Positions 1-5,469 are shown, numbered from the stretch's first letter. The stretch: 34,925 bases of DNA from CAZMYO01 sp964570525 (GCA_964570525.1 CAZMYO010000015.1:1-34925); one strand, 5' to 3'. The notes: generated from the sequence alone by a model not told the origin. Translations and numbers: made by a program.

Positions 1-30
1 TTTCCCCAGTGGTCACCCCGATATTGGAAC

Positions 31-60
31 AAAAAATCCGCTTATTATAGCGAATTTTTT
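31..60 (-). terminator. Hairpin terminator after tRNA-Glu
   Basis: Read on the minus strand, a short stem (ATTCGC with GCGGAT, one G-T pair) encloses a TATAATAA loop and is followed by a run of six T. It lies 3 nt beyond the tRNA 3' CCA, the right place to end the tRNA transcript. The stem is only 6 bp, so this is a moderate call. The first 30 bases of the window show nothing recognisable. Confidence 0.5.
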
Positions 61-62
61 TC

Positions 63-201
63 TGGTAGCCCCAACGAGAATCGAACTCGTATTACCACAG
101 TGAAAGCGTGGTGTCTCCCGACTTTGCCTATGGCGGCAAAGTCGTGGATCCTCGATTCCGCGCCATAGCGGAATCGGGACTAACCATTAGACGATGGGGC
201 T
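63..201 (-). tRNA. tRNA-Glu (anticodon TTC) with a 64-nt insertion in the D-loop
   Basis: On the minus strand the gene starts AGCCCCA (acceptor) and ends TGGGGCT-A-CCA, with CCA encoded. The anticodon arm CCACG / CTTTCAC / TGTGG gives TTC (Glu), and the T-arm ACGAG-TTCGATT-CTCGT is perfect. The D-arm begins GTCTAATGGTTAG but then holds 64 extra nucleotides (116-179) before GAC closes it. Without the insertion the gene is 75 nt, a normal bacterial tRNA-Glu. The insertion is two tandem hairpins and so could fold away from the tRNA core. Every other position looks functional, so the gene may still be used. Alternatives are that it is a pseudogene or that the insert is removed after transcription. 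Confidence 0.85.
116..179. repeat. 64-nt inverted-dimer hairpin element inside tRNA-Glu
   Basis: On the minus strand unit 1 has left arm TCCCGATTCCGC, loop TATGGC and right arm GCGGAATCGAGGA. Unit 2 has arms TCCACGACTTTGCC and GGCAAAGTCGGGA around GCCATA. Unit 2 read on the other strand has the same loop TATGGC and the same TCCCGA end, so the element is a head-to-head dimer of one hairpin family joined at GGATCC. A related dimer lies at 3676-3737 and a monomer at 3995-4025. Confidence 0.85.
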
Positions 202-246
202 ACAAGCAAATAAATCAGCCAACCGAAGGCATTTTTGTTTCAAGGG

Positions 247-275
247 TTGACAAAAACCTAAAATTAGGGTATTCT
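247..275 (+). promoter_or_regulatory. Sigma70-type promoter of the 96-aa orphan gene
   Basis: TTGACA at 247-252 and TATTCT at 270-275 are separated by exactly 17 bp, upstream of the gene at 346. The predicted start near 282 leaves a leader of about 65 nt. Confidence 0.7.
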
Positions 276-345
276 ATTTAGCTGGCAAAACCAGCCGCAA
301 GCCGCCCCTCGCACGGAATGCGAGAACAAATGTGGAGGGAGACCG

Positions 346-636
346 ATGTCCAGAAAAACCCACCGTCAAGGCGGAAAGTTTACTGGAAGCCATACTACCA
401 TTATCGACGCGGCGGCGGTCGTGGTCGACACGGCCAAGCGGCGGGAGGAAGTCACAAAAATTTGCCTTAGCATCATCCAGAACGTCCGTTCCAATGGTCG
501 TCGTCTCAAGTTCAAGTCCATCCAGGCGGGATGGCAGGTGATCATCTACGGCAACACCTACATGCAGGATGTCTACATCTACACCTCGAACCCCGAGGCG
601 ACGAAGCAGGCTATCGAACAGGCGTTCGCACGATGA
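346..636 (+). CDS. Orphan hypothetical protein, 96 aa
   Basis: I do not recognise this family. The start at 346 is chosen because GGAGGGAG lies 5-12 nt upstream; an in-window ATG at 332 in another frame has no ribosome site and cuts across it. The protein is basic at the N terminus (MSRKTHRQGGKF), then a mixed alpha/beta sequence with an amphipathic segment (residues about 32-47) and a strand-rich middle (RLKFKSIQAGWQVIIYG). It has no signal peptide, membrane segment or cysteine. It has its own TTGACA promoter, and a possible 31-aa ORF overlaps its stop by ATGA. It belongs with the other strong-Shine-Dalgarno orphan genes of this window. Confidence 0.7.
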   Translation: MSRKTHRQGGKFTGSHTTIIDAAAVVVDTAKRREEVTKICLSIIQNVRSNGRRLKFKSIQAGWQVIIYGNTYMQDVYIYTSNPEATKQAIEQAFAR

Positions 637-728
637 CACGCAACAAATACTCTCTGGCGCACTACCGCGATGCGCCTGACAGGAAACGAGGAACAATTCG
701 CGGTACTGTCAAAAGCAGCTTTATCTAA
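633..728 (+). CDS. Possible 31-aa ORF translationally coupled to the preceding gene
   Basis: The ATG at 633 overlaps the TGA of the 96-aa gene as ATGA, a usual arrangement for coupled translation. The product (MTRNKYSLAHYRDAPDRK...) is short and basic with no recognisable motif. A weak hairpin plus T-run follows at once, so the transcript would end just after it. It could equally be a chance frame. Confidence 0.25.
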   Translation: MTRNKYSLAHYRDAPDRKRGTIRGTVKSSFI

Positions 729-741
729 GGCTGTTTTTGTT
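711..741 (+). terminator. Weak hairpin terminator
   Basis: CAGC at 715-718 pairs with GCTG at 730-733 and extends through flanking A and T runs, followed by TTTTTGTTTT. It ends the transcript of the 96-aa gene; the opposite-strand cupredoxin gene ends shortly beyond. Confidence 0.4.
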
Positions 742-790
742 TTCAAAAGTTTGCCTACTGTTACGATAAGCCCTTATTTTAATCAGCCAT

Positions 791-1165
791 TTACTGCACA
801 TCAATAATTCCCTTCATCGTGGGATGAATGCCGCAATTATAGGTGTAGTGTCCGGCGACCGAGAAAGTATGAGAAAACTCTTTCCCCTGTCCGAGTATTG
901 AGCTTGATGTTCCGTCGGAGATAACTATACTGTGAGGAACGCTATCCATTTGACGCCAAGTGATGGTGTCGCCTGTTTTGACAGAAACGGCGGCGGGCTG
1001 AAAAGTAAAGTTACTGACGGTTACCACCGGCGCTGAAGCCGATGCCGGCGTCGGCGCGGGGCTGGGCGCGGCAGATTGTTGATTAGAAACACTTTGCTGG
1101 CTGCAGCCAACGCCAGCCGTGATTAGGAACGCCGCCAAAAATAGCCACGGAATATATTTGCGCAT
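791..1165 (-). CDS. Cupredoxin (plastocyanin-like blue copper) lipoprotein
   Basis: A 124-aa exported copper protein, probably a small electron carrier on the outer face of the membrane. Residues 1-20 form a signal peptide and Cys21 is a likely lipid-attachment site, although the lipobox (GVGC) is weak. A Ser/Ala/Pro linker (about 30-46) leads to a single cupredoxin fold. Type 1 copper ligands are His78 (in VPHSI), Cys111 (NCG), His114 (GIHP) and Met117 (TMKG), with the usual C-x2-H-x2-M spacing. The length matches single-domain plastocyanin-type proteins. There is no Shine-Dalgarno sequence. No electron-transfer partner is encoded nearby, so its redox partner is unknown. Confidence 0.85.
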   Translation of the reverse strand: MRKYIPWLFLAAFLITAGVGCSQQSVSNQQSAAPSPAPTPASASAPVVTVSNFTFQPAAVSVKTGDTITWRQMDSVPHSIVISDGTSSSILGQGKEFSHTFSVAGHYTYNCGIHPTMKGIIDVQ

Positions 1166-1243
1166 AAAGTTATGTATTAAAAACTTTAGATATAGTATAT
1201 GCTAAAAATACTTGAAGCACAACTAAGGTGATACTTCGCATTA

Positions 1244-1272
1244 TTGACCGGTCAACAACTCCATGCTAAGCT
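1244..1272 (+). promoter_or_regulatory. Probable promoter of the 111/132-aa gene pair
   Basis: TTGACC at 1244-1249 and TAAGCT at 1267-1272 are 17 bp apart, and TGC just before the second hexamer resembles an extended -10. TTGACCGGTCAA at the -35 is also a perfect 12-bp palindrome that could be an operator. Confidence 0.45.
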
Positions 1273-1312
1273 CTCCTCTAACGTGGTCTAACCGCACACT
1301 GGAGGAACGACC

Positions 1313-1648
1313 ATGGGAAAATTCGGAGTGTTGTTCTTGGCGGTTGGCTTGCCCATTCTCGGCGCGTGCGATAGGACGCGACCTAGGGAGTATCCAAAAC
1401 CCATTGAAAAAATCGATCGGTACGTAATTACCGTCGATTACACAAAAACGGTGACGGAAATGATCGACGCCGGCCACTACGATGTCGTGGAGCCGATCCT
1501 TTTAAATGAGAATTGGTACGGGATCACCTATGTGCCAGCGATTGGGGTAAGTAAAGGTAAGCGGGCATTCGTATTGGAACAGGCAAACGTGGGCTCCGGC
1601 CTGTGTTGCCGATATCTCGGTGTAGTCGAAACAAAACAGCTGGAATAA
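1313..1648 (+). CDS. Putative small lipoprotein, 111 aa
   Basis: Unrecognised family. The N terminus MGKFGVLFLAVGLPILGAC is a clear lipoprotein signal with lipobox LGAC, so the mature protein would start at Cys19 and sit on the outer face of the membrane. The remainder is soluble and strand-rich, with a Cys-Cys pair near residue 98. GGAGG lies about 10 nt before the ATG. It is followed after 17 nt by the 132-aa gene, so the two form a short operon with its own promoter and a hairpin terminator. Confidence 0.7.
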   Translation: MGKFGVLFLAVGLPILGACDRTRPREYPKPIEKIDRYVITVDYTKTVTEMIDAGHYDVVEPILLNENWYGITYVPAIGVSKGKRAFVLEQANVGSGLCCRYLGVVETKQLE

Positions 1649-1665
1649 AACACAAGGGAGGTTCA

Positions 1666-2064
1666 ATGGACAACAAAGCACTGGAACTCTTCTTGAAACT
1701 AGCCCATCGTTTTTCCATTGAATTGAATCAGGAGGGCAAAGAGACCAGCTTAACTGCCAAAGGAATACAGTGGGCAGAAATGGTGGCCATCATCTACCGC
1801 ATGAACTCGGCGCCTGCGGCCGAATGGTTCGAAGGGGAATGGCTGGTGGGTATCGGCCTTGATGATGTCGTTTTAAGCAAAGAGGGCGAACTCGAACCAG
1901 ACCAAGGGTGGATGGGTGAGGACGTGCGCACACCGGAATTTATGGTGTACTACAATCGCGTCGTTTTCCCCACTTTCCACGAGGCGCTGGAAGCAATAAA
2001 AAACTGGGCAGGCAAATCGGGGTGGACAATTACCTCCGAGCTTCCAAAACAATCGGTAAACTAA
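1666..2064 (+). CDS. Orphan hypothetical protein, 132 aa
   Basis: Unrecognised. The start at 1666 is preceded by AAGGGAGG with proper spacing; an extension upstream would run into the previous gene and has no ribosome site. The sequence is acidic and cytosolic, with N-terminal helices (MDNKALELFLKLAHRF) and a Trp-rich centre (WFEGEWLVGIGLDDVV). It has no cysteine, no membrane segment and no signal peptide. It is the second gene of a two-gene operon with the lipoprotein at 1313. Confidence 0.7.
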   Translation: MDNKALELFLKLAHRFSIELNQEGKETSLTAKGIQWAEMVAIIYRMNSAPAAEWFEGEWLVGIGLDDVVLSKEGELEPDQGWMGEDVRTPEFMVYYNRVVFPTFHEALEAIKNWAGKSGWTITSELPKQSVN

Positions 2065-2075
2065 TCCATTTCGAG

Positions 2076-2114
2076 CCCGTCCCGACGTAATGTCGAGGAC
2101 GGGTTATTTATTTT
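2076..2114 (+). terminator. Hairpin terminator built on a TCCCGA...TCGAGGA element
   Basis: CCCGTCC pairs with GGACGGG and CGAC with GTCG around GTAAT, leaving one bulged A; TTATTTATTTT follows. The core TCCCGA...TCGAGGA is the same unit as in the tRNA insertions, so a mobile-type hairpin seems to serve as a terminator here. Confidence 0.65.
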
Positions 2115-2164
2115 CTGAAGATATTGTCCAGTTTTAACTATCCAATTAACTATCCAATTACAAC

Positions 2165-2194
2165 TTGACATTCTGCGACTGTCCCTGCTAAAGT
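2165..2194 (+). promoter_or_regulatory. Promoter of the 117-aa / oxygenase operon
   Basis: TTGACA at 2165-2170 and TAAAGT at 2189-2194 are 18 bp apart, and TGC directly before the second hexamer makes an extended -10. Confidence 0.6.
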
Positions 2195-2217
2195 GCTTCC
2201 AACCATGGAGGTGACAC

Positions 2218-2571
2218 ATGACCCCGTTCCTGATTTTAGCTCTGCTCCTTGTTGTTGGAATCGTGGTGCGAAAAATAATTCTTTCTCGAAAACCTCGACA
2301 GCTTAAGGACGGCGACCCCATTCCCCTGTTGAAACTGAAGGGCCGACCGGATGCTCAAGTGTGGTTTGTTAGCTGGCTCGCCAATGTACGACGGGTAAAA
2401 GCAAACACCATTACCGGGGATACGGCCGTTACGGCGGAAGAGGTGCAGGCTGGCATCATGAGCGCCGTGTTCCAATATAGGCAGGCGTTCGCATGCGGGG
2501 ACATGCTAAGCATCCGGACAGTTCGCGAGTTCGTCGAGATGATCGAAGCTCAAATGACAATGGCCAACTAG
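2218..2571 (+). CDS. Orphan single-pass membrane protein, 117 aa
   Basis: Unrecognised. GGAGGTG lies 7-13 nt before the ATG. Residues 3-18 are one hydrophobic helix (FLILALLLVVGIVV) followed by a positive stretch (RKIILSRKPRQ), predicting an N-out anchor with a cytosolic domain of about 90 residues. That domain carries an amphipathic region around residues 70-90 and an acidic helix at the end (REFVEMIEAQM). It is 39 nt upstream of the oxygenase gene and shares its promoter, so a functional link is possible but unproven. Confidence 0.65.
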   Translation: MTPFLILALLLVVGIVVRKIILSRKPRQLKDGDPIPLLKLKGRPDAQVWFVSWLANVRRVKANTITGDTAVTAEEVQAGIMSAVFQYRQAFACGDMLSIRTVREFVEMIEAQMTMAN

Positions 2572-2610
2572 CAGCCACATCGGCTGCACCAACCTGCCAA
2601 GGAGGCACAC

Positions 2611-3672
2611 ATGGACCAAGAAGCGCTGGTTGTAGATCTCGAACCCTATCTCGCGCGCGGCGTCGCCGGGGATCTCAAGGATTGCCACCGCCTGGTGGAA
2701 ATCTTGCGCGACACGTCGCTCGTCATCGTACGCGATCCGCGAGTCTCTTCCGAGGACAACGACCGCTACCTCGACCTCATGGAGCGGTACTTCGCCCAGC
2801 CGGATGAAGTAATCGCCAAGGACAAGCGGCCGGAGTTTCATTACCAGGTGGGCGTCTCGGAGCGGGAAATGCCCCGCGACCACCGCGCGCTCATCGCCAC
2901 GATGCCGGTTGAACACTGGCCGTATCTTACGCCGCGCGACTATCCGGGCGACCCGCGCTGGCGATTTTTCCGGAACCTGGGTACTCCCCCGCCCGAAACG
3001 AAATTCCCCCGCCTCAATGCCCCGCAAGTAATTCCGGCCGGGTTTGAAGCAGAGTGGGCCACGACGATGGACACGTGGGGAGAGAAGATGCTCGCGAGCA
3101 TCTACACCATCGCCGAGATGATCGCGGTTTCGTTCAATCTTCCGCTCCACACCTTCACGGAAAAATTCCGTAACGCTCCCCACCTCATCGCGCCGAACGG
3201 GGTTGACCTGGTTAAGTACCAGCGCGAAGGAACTGTCTTCAACGCCTTCCACTACGACCTCAACTGGGGGACGATTCATGGCCGCGCGCGCTTCCCGGGT
3301 CTGCGGCTCTGGCCGCGAGCTGGCGCCCCCTTCGTGGCACGCGTACCGGAAGGGTGTCTGCTGTTTCAGGTAGCGAAGCAACTGGAGTGGCAAACTGGCG
3401 GCTACTTTCGCGCCGGCTTCCACGAAGTAGTACAGCTGCATGAAACGCTCGCGGCAGTGGGGACAGCTATCTGGACCAAGCATCCGGCGATCCGAGTCTC
3501 CTCGACCGTATTCGGCCACGTGGCGAGCGATGAGCTCCTCGCGGTGTTGGATAACTTCGTCAAGGCGATCGACCCCACATATCGCTCCCGTGTCCTGGCT
3601 CTTTACCCGCCAATCCTCACCGGACACCAAGTGGAGCAGGAACTCGAAGCAATCGGGTTCAAGAAGGATTAG
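2611..3672 (+). CDS. 2-oxoglutarate/Fe(II) oxygenase, isopenicillin-N-synthase-like
   Basis: A 353-aa non-heme iron oxygenase of the IPNS/2OG family. The N-terminal third matches the DIOX_N-type region (VVDLEPYL ... SLVIVRDPRV). The catalytic jelly roll shows the iron triad His214-Tyr-Asp216 and His271, and the co-substrate pair Arg295-Val-Ser297 follows at the expected distance. The GCLLFQVAKQLEWQTGGYF stretch matches the family's 'GD.L...TnG.....HRV' segment. AAGGAGG precedes the ATG. Gene base composition is more GC-rich than the neighbouring housekeeping genes, which suggests transfer. The substrate cannot be read from sequence; nothing else in the window forms a biosynthetic cluster with it. 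Confidence 0.8.
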   Translation: MDQEALVVDLEPYLARGVAGDLKDCHRLVEILRDTSLVIVRDPRVSSEDNDRYLDLMERYFAQPDEVIAKDKRPEFHYQVGVSEREMPRDHRALIATMPVEHWPYLTPRDYPGDPRWRFFRNLGTPPPETKFPRLNAPQVIPAGFEAEWATTMDTWGEKMLASIYTIAEMIAVSFNLPLHTFTEKFRNAPHLIAPNGVDLVKYQREGTVFNAFHYDLNWGTIHGRARFPGLRLWPRAGAPFVARVPEGCLLFQVAKQLEWQTGGYFRAGFHEVVQLHETLAAVGTAIWTKHPAIRVSSTVFGHVASDELLAVLDNFVKAIDPTYRSRVLALYPPILTGHQVEQELEAIGFKKD

Positions 3673-3675
3673 CTG

Positions 3676-3737
3676 TGCCGATTTTGCTATGGCGCAAAAT
3701 CGAGCATCCTCGATCCCGATGTGAGTCGGGATCGGGA
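3676..3737. repeat. 62-nt inverted-dimer hairpin element
   Basis: Unit 1 has left arm TGCCGATTTTGC, loop TATGGC and right arm GCAAAATCGAGCA. Unit 2 has arms TCGATCCCGA and TCGGGATCGGGA around TGTGAG. Compared with the tRNA-Glu copy, unit 1 keeps the loop but changes CC/GG to TT/AA and C/G to G/C on both sides of the stem, which is compensatory. It begins 4 nt after the oxygenase stop codon. Confidence 0.8.
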
Positions 3738-3748
3738 CCAAACCAAAC

Positions 3749-3782
3749 GCCCGTCCCGATGAATATCGGGGCGGGCATTCTT
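3749..3782 (+). terminator. Hairpin terminator of the oxygenase operon
   Basis: GCCCGTCCCGAT pairs with ATCGGGGCGGGC around GAAT and is followed by ATTCTT. It is the same TCCCGAT...ATCGGGG unit as at 2076, enlarged with a GCCCG/CGGGC base. Confidence 0.65.
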
Positions 3783-3789
3783 AATTACC

Positions 3790-3818
3790 TTGACTTTTGC
3801 GACTTATTTTAGTATTAT
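3790..3818 (+). promoter_or_regulatory. Promoter of the tRNA-Met region
   Basis: TTGACT at 3790-3795 and TATTAT at 3813-3818 are 17 bp apart. Transcription would start near 3825 and cover the tRNA-like remnants before tRNA-Met. Confidence 0.65.
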
Positions 3819-3841
3819 TATTACGTTTTCTATAAAAAAAT

Positions 3842-3975
3842 TGTCAGAGTAGCTCCCGCCTCTCGGTTCACCGCGCAACCATTCGGCACTGCAGCACCCG
3901 CGAGCTCGGCGGGCAAGCGGCTTGTGTACAAACAATTGACCAATAAAAAAGCAAGAAGTAATTTTACAACTTACT
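3842..3975 (+). other. Transcribed non-coding stretch starting with a tRNA-like 14-mer
   Basis: It opens with TGTCAGAGTAGCTC, identical to 3975-3988 and one base from the start of the real tRNA-Met. The following GC-rich block (3852-3920) can pair CCCGCC (3855-3860) with GGCGGG (3908-3913) and CTCG with CGAG inside it, but no tRNA cloverleaf or 3' acceptor strand is present. The remainder to 3975 is AT-rich. It may be a structured leader, a decayed tRNA or an unknown small RNA. Confidence 0.3.
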
Positions 3976-3994
3976 GTCAGAGTAGCTCAGTTGG

Positions 3995-4025
3995 TCCCGA
4001 TTTCGACTTCGGTCGAAATCGAGGA
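3995..4025. repeat. 31-nt hairpin monomer, TCCCGA...TCGAGGA family
   Basis: Left arm TCCCGATTTCGA, loop CTTCGG and right arm TCGAAATCGAGGA. It has exactly the 31-nt length and end sequences of unit 1 in the tRNA-Glu and 3676 elements, and sits in the D-loop of a tRNA-like sequence. Confidence 0.8.
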
Positions 4026-4033
4026 TTAGAGCG

Positions 4034-4052
4034 TCCCGATGTACATCGGGGA
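4034..4052. repeat. 19-nt hairpin, short TCCCGA family
   Basis: TCCCGAT and ATCGGGGA flank GTAC. It occupies the anticodon-arm position of the tRNA remnant and matches the cores of the hairpins at 2082 and 3753. Confidence 0.7.
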
Positions 4053-4063
4053 GGCCACAGGTT

Positions 4064-4078
4064 TCCGCCAAAGGCGGA
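4064..4078. repeat. 15-nt TCCGCC/GGCGGA hairpin monomer
   Basis: TCCGCC-AAA-GGCGGA, the same monomer found in frame in recG at 32961 and as half of the 30-nt dimers in dnaE, recG and the phosphohexomutase gene. Confidence 0.75.
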
Positions 4079-4115
4079 CCCGGTCGAATGACCGGGCGAT
4101 TCACAATTAAACTAT

Positions 4116-4192
4116 GTCAGGGTAGCTCAGACGGTTAGAGCACGGGATTCATAACCCCGAGGTCGGGAGTTCGATTCTCCCCCCTGACACCA
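4116..4192 (+). tRNA. tRNA-Met (anticodon CAT)
   Basis: A complete 77-nt cloverleaf: acceptor GTCAGGG with CCCTGAC, D-arm GCTC...GAGC, anticodon loop TTCATAA, T-arm GGGAG-TTCGATT-CTCCC, discriminator A and encoded CCA. The 1-72 pair is G-C and the anticodon stem lacks three consecutive G-C pairs next to the loop (it has an A-C mismatch), so it is not an initiator. It is an elongator tRNA-Met or a CAT tRNA-Ile awaiting lysidine modification. Confidence 0.92.
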
Positions 4193-4199
4193 CAATTAG

Positions 4200-4279
4200 T
4201 CAAAAGTTAAAAGTCCATAAAGTCTGTAAAGCGTTCCCAGCGACTTTATAGACTTTCGACTTTAAGAACTTTATAGACT
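4200..4279. repeat. Word array upstream of tsaD
   Basis: Short imperfect tandem words of the type AAAGTC(C/T)ATAAAGTC run towards tsaD and then reappear inverted (GACTTTATAGACTTT), so the leader can fold back on itself. A close relative lies before clpC (23181-23287) and a shorter one is in frame in radA (30553-30583). Confidence 0.7.
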
Positions 4280-4284
4280 GTTAT

Positions 4285-5469
4285 ATGCTCATACTGGGTA
4301 TTGAAACATCTTGCGATGACACGTCTGTCGCCCTACTCAACTCCTCCGAGCAGGGCCATTTTGTAATTTCCGAAAAAACCGCTTCACAGATTGAAATCCA
4401 CAAAAAATACGGCGGCGTGGTGCCGGAAATCGCGGGACGGATGCACGCGGAGAAAATTGTGCCGTTGCTTGAAGAAGTGCTAAAGGATGCGACTTTAATG
4501 TCCCCGACGGCTCACACCCACCTACCCCCCTCACAGGGGGGATTTATCCGTCCTGATGCCATTGCCGTGACCGCCGGACCGGGACTTATTACCGGGTTGA
4601 TTGTCGGAGTAGAAGCGGCACGGACGCTGTCCTACACCTGGGACATTCCGCTGGTTGCGGTAAATCATATTGAAGGACATATACACTCGGTTGAAATTGG
4701 ACCACAGACTACAGACTACAGACTACAGCAAACGACCAACAAGACTGTAGTCCGTAGTCCGTCGACCGTAGTCTTCCCTGCGCTTGCACTGGTGGTGAGC
4801 GGAGGCCACACAGAGTTAATTATGATGAAAGACCATGGCCGTTACGAAATTCTTGGGGCGACAAAAGACGACGCGGCCGGAGAGTGCTTTGATAAAGTGG
4901 CAAAACTCCTAGGCCTCCCCTATCCGGGCGGCCCGCAAATTTCTAAACTGGCTGAAACCGGACGAACGGATGCTATTGATTTTCCTCGGCCGATGCTGGA
5001 GCAGAAAAATTACGATTTCAGTTTTGCCGGACTTAAAACTTCGGCCTTGTATTGGCTCCGGGACAACACACCCCTGGCCCCTCTTTTTAGAGGGGAATCA
5101 AAAATCCCTCCTAAAAAGGAGGGTAGGGAGGTGTTGGCCGACACTATTACTATCAACGACTTCTGCGCCAGCTTTGAACAAGCAATTGTGGATGTGCTGG
5201 TTGGCAAAACAATCCGCGCGGCAGAACAATTTAAACCTAAAACAATTATCTTAGGCGGTGGAGTGGCCGCGAATAAAAAACTTCGCGAAACATTACGCGA
5301 AGCAATTCACCATCACTCCCCTGATACTTTATACTTGTTACCTGATACCAAATACTCAATGGACAACGCCGCTATGATTGCCGTCGCCGGATATTATCAT
5401 GCCCTCAAAAAAGATTTCACTCCTTGGGAAGACATTAAAGTTGACCCTAATTGGAAGATAGCTTCTTAA
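4285..5469 (+). CDS. tsaD: tRNA N6-threonylcarbamoyladenosine transferase TsaD
   Basis: It transfers the threonylcarbamoyl group to A37 of ANN-decoding tRNAs, working with TsaB/TsaE. The start MLILGIETSCDDTSVAL is the classic N terminus. Metal ligands His128 and His132 (NHIEGH), the VVSGGHTEL loop (171-178), FSFAGLKTSAL, ILGGGVAAN and D360-NAAM are all present. At 394 aa it is about 55 residues longer than the family. The excess is three in-frame inserts: residues about 76-88, about 141-163 and about 260-285. Each is encoded by a DNA palindrome, and the catalytic core is untouched. There is no Shine-Dalgarno sequence. Its 3' end overlaps the convergent dnaE by 23 nt. Confidence 0.95.
   Translation: MLILGIETSCDDTSVALLNSSEQGHFVISEKTASQIEIHKKYGGVVPEIAGRMHAEKIVPLLEEVLKDATLMSPTAHTHLPPSQGGFIRPDAIAVTAGPGLITGLIVGVEAARTLSYTWDIPLVAVNHIEGHIHSVEIGPQTTDYRLQQTTNKTVVRSPSTVVFPALALVVSGGHTELIMMKDHGRYEILGATKDDAAGECFDKVAKLLGLPYPGGPQISKLAETGRTDAIDFPRPMLEQKNYDFSFAGLKTSALYWLRDNTPLAPLFRGESKIPPKKEGREVLADTITINDFCASFEQAIVDVLVGKTIRAAEQFKPKTIILGGGVAANKKLRETLREAIHHHSPDTLYLLPDTKYSMDNAAMIAVAGYYHALKKDFTPWEDIKVDPNWKIAS
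4515..4549. repeat. In-frame hairpin insert 1 in tsaD
   Basis: Centre CCCCCC-TCACA-GGGGGG with CACCCACCTA before and TTTATCC after. It encodes HLPPSQGG, absent from TsaD relatives at this point. The CCTCN-type hairpins that flank the DUF559 gene are similar. Confidence 0.65.
4706..4775. repeat. In-frame inverted word array insert 2 in tsaD
   Basis: Three GACTACA words face CTGTAGTCCGTAGTCC and CCGTAGTC in inverted order around AAACGACCAACAA. It encodes a polar segment (TTDYRLQQTTNK...) just after the metal-binding HIEGH helix. Confidence 0.75.
5064..5136. repeat. In-frame double-hairpin insert 3 in tsaD
   Basis: Outer ends AACACACCCCT and AGGGAGGTGTT are inverted, and two inner hairpins (CCCCTC-TTTTTA-GAGGGG and CCCTCC-TAAAAA-GGAGGG) lie inside: an inverted dimer. 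It encodes TPLAPLFRGESKIPPKKEG. Confidence 0.75.

Larger units (their letters stand above)
3976..4108 (+). pseudogene. tRNA-like remnant interrupted by three hairpin elements
   Basis: GTCAGAGTAGCTCAGTTGG and TTAGAGCG are the acceptor/D-arm of a tRNA, split by a 31-nt hairpin (3995-4025). Where the anticodon arm belongs there is a 19-nt hairpin (4034-4052). GAGGCCACAGGTT resembles a variable loop and the start of a T-arm, then a 15-nt hairpin (4064-4078) and a CCCGGTC/GACCGGG stem follow. No anticodon and no matching 3' acceptor strand can be found, so the gene looks dead. Its 5' half is nearly identical to the neighbouring tRNA-Met, suggesting a decayed duplicate. Confidence 0.5.

Noticed and set aside
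116..179. Group I intron in the tRNA-Glu gene
   Set aside because: 64 nt is far too short for a group I core, and the site is the D-loop, not the anticodon loop.
2506..3741. A 411-codon minus-strand reading frame
   Set aside because: It is antisense to the oxygenase gene, which has family motifs, a ribosome site and a promoter; the long antisense frame results from high GC.
346..3780. Integron gene-cassette array with attC sites
   Set aside because: The hairpins behind the genes lack the attC core sites and paired boxes, the genes have their own promoters, and no integrase is seen.
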